From NCBI GenBank assembly GCA_020736575.1, contig JAGPYM010000008.1, forward strand, positions 1,031,001 to 1,095,000: a stretch of DNA of 64,000 nt. The letters run 5' to 3'. The notes beneath the pieces were generated by a model. It was not told the origin of the DNA, ran no database searches, and saw only the letters and a list, made by a program, of their open reading frames with translations. This document shows, piece by piece, positions 1 through 10,877 of this stretch (the first letter of the stretch is position 1; every line of letters begins with the position of its first letter). The position numbers and the translations under genes were made by a program. Source of the stretch: Thelonectria olida. Lineage: Eukaryota > Ascomycota > Sordariomycetes > Hypocreales > Nectriaceae.

Positions 1-699
1 ATCACACTATTGTCAAAAGTAGCTGTAGGGTTTTGGTTTGACTGGTCAAACCAATTCTTGGGATCACTTTGGCCCGTATCTTGACTCTCGCCAGAGGAGT
101 TTCGACGAGGAGAGGCGGGACTGGCCTCTTGCGACGGGACAAAGCCGGGATTAATTCGGCGTGAGGCATCGCGGGCTAGACGGTGGTGCTGGAGCGTCAC
201 TGAGTGCTGGGGGGAACTTCGTCTGGGGAGAGGATGGCCAGTTGGTGAAGCCTGGGAGGGCTTGGACTTTTCTGCAGTCGAGGGCATCGTACGAATATGT
301 ACGTAAATTCGATCTTGGTAGTGTGGTGAGATGTTTAAGTCATGTTCATCGGTGTTGCTGAAGGAACACAGTTCGATAAGGCAAAGACTCGCCCTCTCGG
401 TGAACGGGGTTTAAGTGCCTGAGAGAAGGCCTAGATCTCCGATATTGGAAATAGAGTCTCTGCTACGACACCAATAAATGGTTAGCATGATCAAAGACAT
501 TATTGAGCTAATAGAATTGGTAGTGATTTGAGGTGGTGAAGGTACAAAGGTGTGAAACGACGCCTGTGGTTGGTCCACTACCAGCCATCGATCGATCGAT
601 CGGGCTTTCACTCGTTATGACGACAGGCCGTCGGTGGTACCAGCGTAGGACAGCAAATCACTTACGCTCGGTGATTGCGTAGCGTTCAAGCCTGAATGC
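1..699. other. Left-end non-coding stretch
   Basis: I see no credible gene here. Open frames are short (66 codons or fewer) and do not resemble a known family. A short GATC tandem (gatcgatcgatcg) lies near 590-602. The stretch may be the flank of a gene that lies left of the window. Confidence 0.5.
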
Positions 700-1722
700 T
701 CAAAATGCTAGCCCTGAATCTTCGATGGGGTGAGTCTTTTGTTTTATTTTCGTTCTCCTTTGGTGGTGATCTTTGAAATGGGCGATCCGTGAGGACCGCT
801 TGTTTCCCTGCGAGAACCACGCAATTTCGAACAGGACGTCTCCTTCTTTGATTTGGGCGTGAGGGCCGGTGATTGCGTGTGTAAGAAGATATGGGACGGC
901 GACGAGGCCCGGGACAGAAATCAAAATGTCGGGTCCAGAGTCTACCACTTTGATCGCCCAAGAGTCGTTTGGGATGTACTTCGTAGATTGCTCCCTATCA
1001 GATTGGTGTCCGGTAAATATTGACCGTCAACGGTAGCAATGGAGAAACTCGAGACAACCGAGCTCCGAGAGTCGATGGACGGGGATGGGTAGAAGGACGT
1101 GGTAAATATCGAGACGTAAGATAACGACCGGGATCGGATTGTTGGAATCGTTGCGTAGATTGTTAAGACGTGGTATTGTGGACTTGATGGAAAGTCCAGC
1201 GATGACGACCGATTCGAGGACGTTTGAGTCAAAGCGGCAACCGTTGTGGCCGTTTGACAGGTCTGGGTCGGCGTTGAGGAGAGAAGAAGTCGTGTAGAAA
1301 CGGCGGAGCGAAGATACGGACACAAGGACTGTAATTATTAGAATCCGAAGCGACAGGATCCAGGAGGTGAGGGCGCTGTGACCGCGATGGTGTGGTACCC
1401 GATGGCACTCAAGGGCGTGGGTTTGGATGGTCTGAGGCGGATGAGGTTGTAGCAGAGTTACCGTCTGCTCGCGTTTGAAAATGGGATGCTGGCTGACCAC
1501 GAGGCGAGTTAATGGCACCTTGCGAGTTAGGGACAAGGGATGGATGGATGTGGATCGACGTAGGTAGGAACCAGGACAGGATATCGGGAGGGAAGAACCA
1601 CGAGGCGAGACGTCACGGCAAATGGGGCGCGAGAAGGTGGAAAACAAAGAGGCACAAGGAGAGGAGACGCACGATCCAGGACCAAGGGGTGTGTGGGAGT
1701 GGGACGTCAAGCGTGACGACAA
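700..1722 (-). CDS. Possible unrecognised gene, structure unresolved
   Basis: A 231-codon frame (1722 to 1027) has a Ser/Arg-rich N-terminal half and a short hydrophobic stretch around residues 121-135 (LRILIITVLVSV). It is followed in another frame by a protein-like segment at about 960-700 containing DSGPDILISVPGLV and HAQIKEGDVLFEIAWF. The two could be exons of one gene joined through an intron near 1020, but I cannot fix the splice sites or a start codon. I recognise no family. It could equally be chance open frames in a GC-rich gap. Neighbouring DNA on both sides appears gene-free. Confidence 0.22.
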
Positions 1723-4700
1723 GGAGGTGAAGGAAGACGAGGCGGCGTGATGAAGAAATCCTCACACGCCAAAAAGTCCAAATCAGAAACACCTGTTCCC
1801 TTGCCTTGCAGCCAGTGGCAGATGGTCGCAGGAAAAATTTGGTATAGCCATGGCCCAGCTTGGAAGGTTGTACCTGCTCGTACTGCAAAGTATGGCAGAA
1901 CGGAGCCAAGTTGGGGAAGCTGGAAAATCAGATCAAGCGCTTATTGCTCCGATTTCAAAGGTGCGTGGGCTTGACCAAAGATCAGAGGATCGAGGGAATG
2001 AAAAGCACGATAGGTGTAGACAGCCAGCTAGAGGTGTGTACATAGTGCAAGAGACGAATACCTTGCCGTCCGCTCCTACAAACACCTGTCAGAATCGCCG
2101 CGAAAGGCAAAGGAAAATCGTTGTCCCATGACACTCCCCAGGGTGCATACAGCCAGTCTACAGCCAGAACCCGTTAGACTGTTGAGGACGTCCCTGCGCT
2201 CTCCTTGAGCCCAGGCCCACCCGAAGCCAATGGGCCCACTATTGGCTCCGATGGCCTCTCGCTTCAGCGACCCATACAGGGCGAGCTCGAGCCAAAAGGA
2301 GGCCAAGAGAGAATCCAGGTACCGTCCATTGGCTTCTAAGACAGTCGCGACCTCGACCTTAGGCATGTATGTACCCTGAGGTGATACTGCTCCGTCGCGC
2401 TACATTGGTCTGCCGACGGCGCAGGGCCCTGCAGATCTTGGTTTTGGTGGCCATCGAAGACAACTGTCACACGCAGAGGGCTTTGACGGCTTCAAAGGCC
2501 TTTGTCGAGAGCGGATAACGGCATCCAATTCAAATTGACAGCCAGCAGCCTCAATACGTTTCCTACAGCCGTTACCTCAACTGCCTACCCCGACTCGGAA
2601 TAAACTGCCAACACTGCGTACTCATCGAATCCCAGTGGGGGAATCAGAAACTCGAACCGTGAATGGCTCGTCCATCAATTGTCTCCATTTTTGCTGTGGC
2701 GGCTGTGCGAGGATGTACCACATCGCAGCAGCTGCCATCGGAAAACAAGAGCAGATCGGAGAAGCGATAGAGGGTCTCAGACTTCATCGGCGGTCCATCA
2801 ATCTCTGTCATGGCCTTCTCCCGGTTGTCCCCATCAACCTCCAATATATGGTGTCCGTATTTGCAGTTGTCCCGCTCTGAAGAGGTTGCATCATCGTGGA
2901 AGCCTCTCGAATCGACAAATGCCCTCCCAATGGTACGTTTCTTACGTCAGATCCCAAGTCAAGAAATCGGGGAGCCGGGGACACCACACCCCGCCCCCCC
3001 TCCTTTTCAACTCCACCGCCAAATCACCTGCCAACTACCTGGGCGTGCGAACTTGTCCCGCAGTGACAAAAACCACTGGAATCAACTCAGGCACACCTTG
3101 CAGCCCTTTAGTTTTCACTCTTCAATTTAACCGTCTAAAGTAAGAGAAATCTGAGTAATTTAGGTTACTAACTGCACTATAGTCTAGTTTTTTTTTTATC
3201 TTTAAGTGAATACAGTATTCAAGGCGTTATGCTGTATGCAGTACGGATACATAATGATTATTCCGGCTTTTTTGTCCAGTGCTAGCCTGTCAAGGGGTGG
3301 AGAGAAAACATGATCCATTTTAGCACCCAAACGCATACAAAAACGCTAAACAGGTCTCGTGTTTTCTTTCCCGCAGGCCTGTCAACTTTCACACTCGCAT
3401 GCTGACGACGACATGCCGTGTGTGCCCTTCAGCCGTGAGTTGAGGGTGAGTGGCTTGCATCCTCACTCTACCATCAACCCTCGATAAATACTTACTCCTG
3501 GTGATGTGATTTGTGTAGCATTGGCAGGTCTCGACTCAACAAGCAACTCCCGATGCACCTGGTCTGCTGATAGTGTTTCGATTCCGTCCATGCCAAACCG
3601 CCTCGACGGACCAAGCCCTGGTCTCCTCGAGATGCGCATGCTTAATTGGCAATGAACAACTTTTTCCAGCCCACACGAGACCAGCAGATAGATAGCTGCG
3701 TCCCACGTTATTTCTCAAGTGAAGTCGCTTGAGTGGGTCCACCAGCATGAAGCGATTCACACTCGGTACTTGTATCTCAGCTGCCTCGGGAGTTGAGGTT
3801 GCCCTGGCTGACTTTCCGCAGGTTGTCGATCCCTCCCTTGAACGGAACAAAATGACGTCGAATGGGGGTTGATCTTCAGGGTTGACGGACGAAGCTCAAT
3901 CAGCTTCAACACGCTTCAACGCCTTCAAACTCGGTCCCTTGGGGTAGCTACGAAGGCATGGCGACGTCATACGCCCGCTATTCCCACTGTGGATCCTTGG
4001 GGTCTCACGAACTCTTCAGCTCCCGACCCTGAAGCCAGGAGTTGAGGGTTTCCGAGGATCTACCGTTTTGACCATCTGGAGCACGCCCCGGACCGAGTTG
4101 GACCCTGGATTCGAGTCCTGATGACACCCCACAGAAGCTTCCTAGACCCCCCCCACGAACCATTAGGCCTTGTCTTGGTACATAATGCCTCGAGATCGAC
4201 TCGGAGTTTCCGTTCGAAGTGGCAACAGTCATCCCCTCCTTTCACAGAAACCATCCAGAATCCTCTCAGGTCCGCGCAACATCAGCATCTTGTGGGATTG
4301 TCCTAGAGCCTCGCCGAAGACCCTTTGTGCATAAGCTAGTCGTGGCTATGTTCATGGCGAACCCGGCCCAGAACAGGGGCATTTGAAATCTCCAAGCTCT
4401 TCCCGAGTTCCTGGGGTCGAAATTGATTCCTAGTCGCGAGACAGCCCCTCTCATGACAAGCGTCTGAGTGCCCGTCCCATTGGCGGGATCTAGACAGTTC
4501 CACGTTTCTCGTTACCCCAGCTCCGCCGATTGATAAAGGCTAGACCTTCGCGTTTGGCTTGCAACCCAGGGCTTGGCTTCTCCAAGCAAAGCCTGCACCA
4601 TGAGAGCCCTCGTGGCCCTCTACGCATTGGACCCTTGTGGGAAGACGCAGAGGGCTAATTTGCCTCCCTTTGTGACTTCAGGTGTCGCCACGAGGTCAAC

Positions 4701-6089
4701 CAATCCCTGGGTACAAACATGCATGAAAGTGGCACTTTGTTCCCCCATTTCAGCCTAAGCGGGCAATGCTCCTGACCCGAGTGAACGGCACTGGGCTGAT
4801 GCTTTACACGCCCCAGCTCGAGCAGTGAGCTGCATCGGTGCGAGATCTTCAGATGATCCCGGTGGCATGCGTCGAGAGAAGGTGTAACTACCGCGATAGG
4901 GGTCAATCTCGAGTCACTGGCTCCTCTCTGCCGCTGTGGTGGAGCGGCTTGTCGGGTGAAGGACCATTGCCGTTCTATTTTCATTTCTCATGCTCTGAAC
5001 ATGACCCCTTTGCCTGCAGACTAACATGGCAACCATGGGCCCTGATTCCCGCGCCGCCCTAGCTCCCGTGCCTTAGTGACCCCAAGATCTGAGCTGCCGG
5101 AGGTCCCGCCCGGCCACCAGGTTTGAGGCCGAGAAAGAAGTTTTCTGGTGCTAAGCAAGTCATTCTGCTGACCAATACAAAGACAAGAAGAGGACTCGAG
5201 GGCCCAGGATCCCTGGTTCAAGATTGCTCTGCGGGTACGTCAAGGTTCTCCGATTGCTTGTGTTACAGCTGATAGATTTTCTCTTAAGCGGTTGGACTGT
5301 GTCCCCTGTGCTTGAAGAGACGTTCCCCAGATGAGGCCACCAACTGTTGTGGACACCCGGCTGAAAGAGAGAGACTGCCACTAGCGGGTACGTCTTACGA
5401 ATACGTACAGTGGCTTTACACCTTTGTTTCTCGTCATCAACACCGAAGTTGTAAGTTGAGGTGAGACGTCTGAACGCGTAGTGTAGACTCAAACAGGGTG
5501 ATGGGTCACTTGGCCCAGAGGTACTAATGATCGTTTCGTGAAATCATTGAGGAGTTCTTCCATATATCGTACCGGCATTCAGTATTATAGGTGTATTAGT
5601 AAAGCTTAATCTTTCTGGTCTTATTCGTTCCACACTTAGCCGCGAGTCTACGGACCGCAATTCGATCACAATGCAACCAAATGGTATAAGCCACAAGCGA
5701 TCTCTTCTTGTGCAGCATTTCTAGCGAACTTGCGATGTGTCCAACAGGTACAGGACTCCCAGGATATTTCAGGCACAAGCGAGCGAGAGGAGACAACTCT
5801 TTCGTCATCTATTGCAAAGAAAGTCTTGTTACTTTTCTGTGTATCGTTTCTAGGTTTATCCCTTCGGTCGAGCATTTCTCGTGTCTATCATTTACCGCCA
5901 TCAACTCCAAAAGTCGCCTGCCAACCTTCACCCACGTCAACTCCACTACACTACACAGCAACACGACATCACAAACGCTCAACCCTGCACCTAAAGCTAA
6001 CAAGCGACCCAAAAACCCAGACTATGACAACGACAATTACTTTGAATTCGCGCATGCGTGAACAAGCCCGTTGCTCTTTCTGTTTCTTT
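1723..6089. other. Long gene-poor stretch
   Basis: About 4.4 kb with no frame that looks like a fungal protein. Short open frames occur on both strands but lack family similarity, codon bias or paired splice signals. An AT-rich patch lies at about 3120-3270 between GC-richer flanks. A C-run lies near 2990-3001 and another near 4146-4155. The last 350 bases may hold the 3' untranslated region of the phosphoglycerate mutase gene, which ends at 6090 on the minus strand. Non-coding RNA genes cannot be excluded. Confidence 0.45.
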
Positions 6090-8071
6090 TTACTCGGCCT
6101 TCTTGAGGAGAGACTTGCCAGTCATCTCCTCAGGCTGGGGCAGGCCCATGGCTGCTAGGACGGTAGGGGCGACATCTCCAAGGACACCGTCGTTCTGCTC
6201 AAGACTCCAACCCTCGGGGGCGTTGGCCATGATGAAGGGCACCTTGTTAGTGGTGTGGCTGGTCTTGGGCTTGCCGTCGGGGAACTTCATCTCCTCAGCA
6301 TTGCCGTGGTCGGCAGTGATGAAGAGAATGTAGCCTTCCTTTTTGCAGGCCTCGAGGATCTTGCCAATGGCCTTGTCGGTAGTGTGGCAACCGACGATGG
6401 CAGCTTCGTACACACCAGTGTGACCAACCATATCAGGGGGGGCAAAGTTGTTCATGACAAAGGGGAACTGCTGCTCACCGAGACGCTTGACCACCTGGTC
6501 GGCAACACCATCGGCAGACATCTCAGGGGCCAGGTCGTAGGTGGCGACCGACTTGTTGGAGGGGACGAGGTCCTGGTTCTGGTCTCGGGTCTCGAGAGGG
6601 AAGACCTTCTCCACACCACCGTTGAAGAAGAAGGTGACGTGAGCGTACTTCTCAGTCTCTGCAATATGCACCTGCTCGACGCCTTGCTTGCCAAGCCACT
6701 CGGCCAGGACGTTGCCCATGTGCTGGGGCTTGAAGGCAATCTCGAAGGGGTAGTCGCCCTTGTACTGGGTCATGGTGACCAGCTTCTTGATGTTGGGGAA
6801 GGGGAAGTCGGGGAGGACGGATCGGTCGACATCGCCAAGGACCTGGGTAATCTGGCGGACACGGTCCGATCGGTAGTTGAAGAAGAAGACGGTATCGTCA
6901 TCTGCATCCGGCGGTCAGCATGGTCTGTCCACGAATTGAACTCGGAACAGGATATCTTACCCTTGATGCGGCTCTCCTCACCGCCAACAATGATGGGGGT
7001 CAGGAACTCATCCCTGTCCTTGTCACCGCCACGCTCATATCGAGCTCGGACAGCGGCAACGGGATCCTCAGTGGCCTCGCCCTCTCCGAGAATCATACCC
7101 TTGAGGGCAAGCTCGCATCGCTCCCAGCGCTTATCACGGTCCATGGCGTAATATCGACCGACAACGGTGGCAATTTGACCAACGCCCTCCTCCCGGAGGA
7201 ACTCAACGAGCTCCTGCATGTAATCAGCACCTGACTTGGGGTCGGTGTCACGGCCGTCGCCGAAGAAGTGAATGTAAACGTTCGAGACGCCATACTGCTT
7301 GGCAGCCTTCAGGAGGGCGTAGAGGTGGGTTTGCTTGGAGTGCTGTTGGGTCGTACGTGTAAGTTGCTATTCAAATACAAACGAATCAGGGGACGGGAAA
7401 CTCACAACACCACCGTGTGAGACAAGACCGCACAGGTGCAATCGGCCATTGCCAGCGGCGGCTCCCTCGAAAGTCTCCTTGATGACCTCGTTGTTGGGGA
7501 GCCCGCCTTCCTTGATGGTCTGATCAATGCGGACGACGTCCTGCCAGACGACACGGCCAGCGCCAATGTTTAAGTGTCCGACCTCAGAGTTACCCATGAG
7601 GCCCTCGGGGAGGCCCACCGCCAGCGATGAAGCCTCGAGCTCAGTGAAACCGTTCACGTCGGCGGAGAGGGCGTCCATGACGGGGGTCTCGGCGGCGGCA
7701 ATGGCATCGCCTTCCTTGGGGCTCTCTGCGGAGGCGATACCCCAGCCATCAATGACGACTATACGGATACAACAAAACCATGATTAGCCATGCCAGCTCC
7801 AGATTTACAAGCATGAAGCAAAGGACGAGGACGTAGTCCGGCTGCCGGGAATCCTGCATTCCTTGAAGGGCGGCAGGCGCCGTGTGCGGCCGAGGCAGCG
7901 AGGGACGATGCCGCAACGCGTAGGAATCGCGCGACATGATGTTCCAAAAGTGATAAGAGGGTGTGTCTTGGTGGTTATGATGGTGGAGTTGGATTTGGAG
8001 GGGAAGATGGAGGGGGCGGGGCAGAGGAGGGACGACGTACTGAGGCAGGCCTTTTGCTCGGTTTTGGACAT
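6090..8071 (-). CDS. gpmI: 2,3-bisphosphoglycerate-independent phosphoglycerate mutase
   Basis: This cytosolic glycolysis/gluconeogenesis enzyme interconverts 3- and 2-phosphoglycerate without the bisphosphate cofactor. Predicted exons on the minus strand are 8071-8041, 7758-7406, 7342-6961 and 6901-6090, giving 525 residues, the usual length for the family. The start MSKTEQKACL joins across intron 1 to IVIDGWG, the metal-binding N-terminus. The catalytic serine lies in MGNSEVGHLNIGAGR. FFGDGRDTDP marks the transferase domain, and TADHGNAEE near the C-terminus carries metal ligands of the alkaline-phosphatase-like fold. All three introns keep frame (phases 1, 0, 1) with standard GT/AG ends. 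It is divergent from MED9, 737 bp away. Filamentous fungi commonly use this type of mutase, whereas budding yeast uses the cofactor-dependent type. Confidence is very high. Confidence 0.96.
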
Positions 8072-8808
8072 GGTGAAGACGGTTTCTATTTCTCGTAAAG
8101 GTAACAATGTTGAAGGAGAAAAGAAGGGAAAAGTGAAGAAATCAAAGGAGGAAAAGGGCCAACTTGAGGGCGATAGTAAAAGAGAAATAATGCGTGATTT
8201 GATGGGGCCTCAGAAGACGGACCATTTCACATAGAAACACGTTAGATGCGGTGGGGGGTTATGTCATCGTCTGATAGCCGTAGCTCTCAGGAGGTTTGGC
8301 ATTGTCCAGTTGGCACTGTGCAGTTCAATACAAATCCAATATCAAACAGAGAAAGCATACAGTGTTGACGCACCACTCCAACTGTACACTGACAAGTTGG
8401 TGGGTGGGCGCGCAGAGTCTCACCGAGTTCTCCGTCCGCACCCGTCCACCCAACAACGGCCCATCGGTCCAATCGATCTCGATTCTCGACCAATTTTTCC
8501 CGGCGTCGGCATCTCTCTCGATAACATTACGGAGCAGGAAGGCCGCAAAGCCCATATTCTTTCATGCAAAGGCAAGGCTGACGGGCCTCTCCACTCGGCT
8601 GCGTTCCCCGGGTGCGGCCCTTCTTTTTCGGACAGGGTTTCAACATCCAAAATCACACGTGCGGTGGCTCTTTGGATACCGGCGAACCTTAGTCCTTTGA
8701 GCTTCATCTCAGCCCTCAACAAATCCCACGTTGGGCGCGAAGCACACTCCGACACGAAAGACGAACAAGAGATCTACTCGATTAGCAAATAACGATCACA
8801 AACCAACG
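8072..8808. promoter_or_regulatory. Divergent promoter region, gpmI / MED9
   Basis: This 737-bp region separates the start codons of the two divergent genes and should hold both promoters and 5' leaders. The gpmI side (8072-8220) is purine-rich on the plus strand, so the gpmI leader is pyrimidine-rich. I could not assign a specific transcription-factor site. Confidence 0.5.
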
Positions 8809-9249
8809 ATGGCTTCGTCTGCGACCGCCGCCAACACACCGGCGCACCCCCTCGCTCTCCCACAAGACTTCTCCCCCGATACACTCGACGCACTCTCAGA
8901 ACTCTCCCTCGTCCTCGCAAAAGTCCGCGCCGGCATTCAATCCTCCTCCGGCATCACGACCGAGCCCGCTCCTGGCGGCGGCGCAGGCGCACCTGGTGGG
9001 CCGACACTGAGCTTCAAAGAGGTACCGGGCGCGACCGACGGCCTCAAGCACAAGCTACAACGAGCTCGCGCCCAAGTGCGCGCATTGCCCGACATGGATC
9101 GTACCATTGCCGACCAGACGAAAGAAATTGGGGAACTCGAGGCGTGCATACAAGCGCAAAAGGCCTTGTTGCAAAGACTGCGCGACGAGGCCTCCGGGAA
9201 AGTAGGAAACGACGAACAAGCCGCGGTAGGAGACAGGATGGAATCGTAA
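8809..9249 (+). CDS. MED9: Mediator complex subunit 9 (Med9)
   Basis: A 146-residue intronless gene. Med9 (yeast Cse2) is a middle-module subunit of Mediator, which links transcription factors to RNA polymerase II in the nucleus. Recognition rests on the fungal Med9 pattern: an N-terminal helix LPQDFSPDTLDALSELS, a variable Gly/Pro-rich linker (about residues 55-70), then the conserved block LKHKLQRARAQVRALPDM followed by a predicted coiled coil to residue 130. An in-frame upstream ATG at 8731 would add 26 basic residues; I prefer 8809 because the family starts there and the context CAACGATGG is good. The gene is tail-to-tail with the tubulin cofactor C gene, with 285 bp between stop codons. 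The family is short and divergent, so the name rests mainly on the central block. Confidence 0.85.
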   Translation: MASSATAANTPAHPLALPQDFSPDTLDALSELSLVLAKVRAGIQSSSGITTEPAPGGGAGAPGGPTLSFKEVPGATDGLKHKLQRARAQVRALPDMDRTIADQTKEIGELEACIQAQKALLQRLRDEASGKVGNDEQAAVGDRMES

Positions 9250-9534
9250 GAGGTTGTGGACTCGTCTTCTAAAGGAAACTGGCGTTACTAGAGGGGCGTC
9301 TTGGTCAATGGGCATCTTATTTGGCATGGGTATTCCTGGCAACATGGAAAAGCGCATGGAGCACATGAATCGGGGTTCTGGTGTCATCTTTGGCATGATA
9401 AGGAATTGGAACAAATGGGGCGTCATTCTATCTCGCTTGGCTAATGTTTATACTGCCATCAAATCATCATGATCCCAACGCCGACCGCAGCACAACGTGA
9501 CAGAGAAGGGAATTGAGCTTGGCATCGTTGGTCA

Positions 9535-10877
9535 TCAACAAGGAACGCTGAGCTTCTTGAGCGACTCCTCCACGCTGTAACCTGGCAGTCCTGGCACTAC
9601 CTTCGTCCACAACTCGTTGCTCAGTCTCTCATTTTCAGCTAGGACCGTCCAGTTGGGGCTATGGTCAGCCTTAAGCCACTTGAAGTCGTCTACCTGATCC
9701 CACTGGTTCTCGGTCGCTTTGTCCGCCTCTGTTTCCTATTACCATTGGGTTAACGAGAGCATCACCATGTGGGAGGACATCATCCAACTTACATATGCTT
9801 CAGGCAGCGGCGCGAATCTCATGCCGGTGCAGTCTTCAATGATGGGATGGCTACCGCAGTGGAGATAGATGTCGACGTTGCTGCATTCGTGAATCCTGAC
9901 CTGCCTTGCCACAACAACTAGGACACTGTCTGATACACCAGTGATGTGTACAGGCCCATTGACACGCCCGGCAACGATCAAACTCTTGGCAATATTCTTG
10001 AGGGCCAGGCCGGGGAAAGGAGCACCGCCAGTAGCGGTCGGGATGGACATGTCCACGATGCAGCCGCTCAAATCCGTCAGACTTCCCGATGCGGTGGCCC
10101 GAGCTGCGGACGAAGGGAGAATGATGTGCAGGCCCTTCTGGTTCGAGATGCCGATATTTCTGGCAGCCGAGAAGCTGGGTTTGCGGAGGGGTGTTGCGCT
10201 AGGTCGAGCCATCTCTTCGTTATAGTTCTTCAACTTCTTGGGCGGCAGCTCGCTCAAAGTGTCCTCCTGGGGGGCTTCGGGGAGAGAAGCGTCGGCGGGC
10301 ATCGTGTTCTTGCGGGACAGACTACCGGGGTTCAAACGAGGATCGTTCTCCGGGGCACCCATATCAACATGAGCAGTGCTGGTATTGCGCCGGAATTGGA
10401 ATCGCGACTTGGGGGTGATTCTGGTAATTGTCTCGTTGAGCTTGTCCTGCAGTTCTTTGATGGCCTATGTGTGGGCAAGTGTCAGTTACCGGGTGAGACT
10501 TGGCTGAGGAAAGAGAAACGGACCACCGAGTACTGTTTCCGGTCGTAGGATGGTGTGAAGTCGGCGGCATCAGAGGCCTCGTTCTGAAGCTTTGCAATGC
10601 CGGCAAGGATGTGGTCAATTGCCTCCTGGCGTTCACCGCCAACATTTGCGACTGAGGGAAGCTGGTCGACGAGATCATCGAGGCCTAGGGTAAGATTTAT
10701 AAGACCCAAGCTCGCCAATTAAGCATGCATGAAGCTTCATCACTCACCCGTCACACTCTCAGTGAAGTGGTTGTAGAAACGCAGCTTGGGATCCATTGTG
10801 CTTTTTCGTCGGAAGAGGAACGGGTGTGTAGTAGCCCACTGCTCGTGAGTCTGAGTCTGGGTTTCCATCGTAGACAT
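9535..10877 (-). CDS. Tubulin-binding cofactor C (tubulin-specific chaperone C)
   Basis: Cofactor C works in the cytosol with cofactors D and E to release folded alpha/beta-tubulin dimers, acting as a GTPase activator for tubulin. Predicted exons are 10877-10748, 10684-10524, 10464-9793 and 9735-9535, giving 387 residues. The N-terminal third (WATTHPFLFRRK through HILAGIAKLQNE) is the helical spectrin-like region. A Pro/Ser linker follows, then the C-CAP/cofactor C beta-helix domain from about residue 190 (SGCIVDMSIP, VAGRVNGPVHITGVSDS). The arginine expected for GAP activity falls in VVVARQVRIHEC. The second donor is uncertain: GTCCGT at 10523 was chosen over GTGGTC, 3 nt away, and both keep frame. 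The start MSTMETQTQ has an ACC context at -3. The gene faces a 2.3-kb gap upstream. Confidence 0.9.

Noticed and set aside
3120..3270. Transposon relic mutated by repeat-induced point mutation
   Set aside because: The AT-rich patch is only about 150 bp and shows no transposase remnant or terminal repeats.
4090..4120. GGATTCGAGTCC, a possible tRNA T-loop on the plus strand
   Set aside because: The bases on either side do not pair as a T-stem and no other tRNA arms are present.
5730..6158. 142-codon plus-strand frame at the end of the phosphoglycerate mutase gene
   Set aside because: It overlaps the mutase coding region antisense and has no family resemblance.
6255..7151. 298-codon plus-strand frame antisense to the phosphoglycerate mutase
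   Set aside because: It is the antisense shadow of a GC-rich, codon-biased gene.
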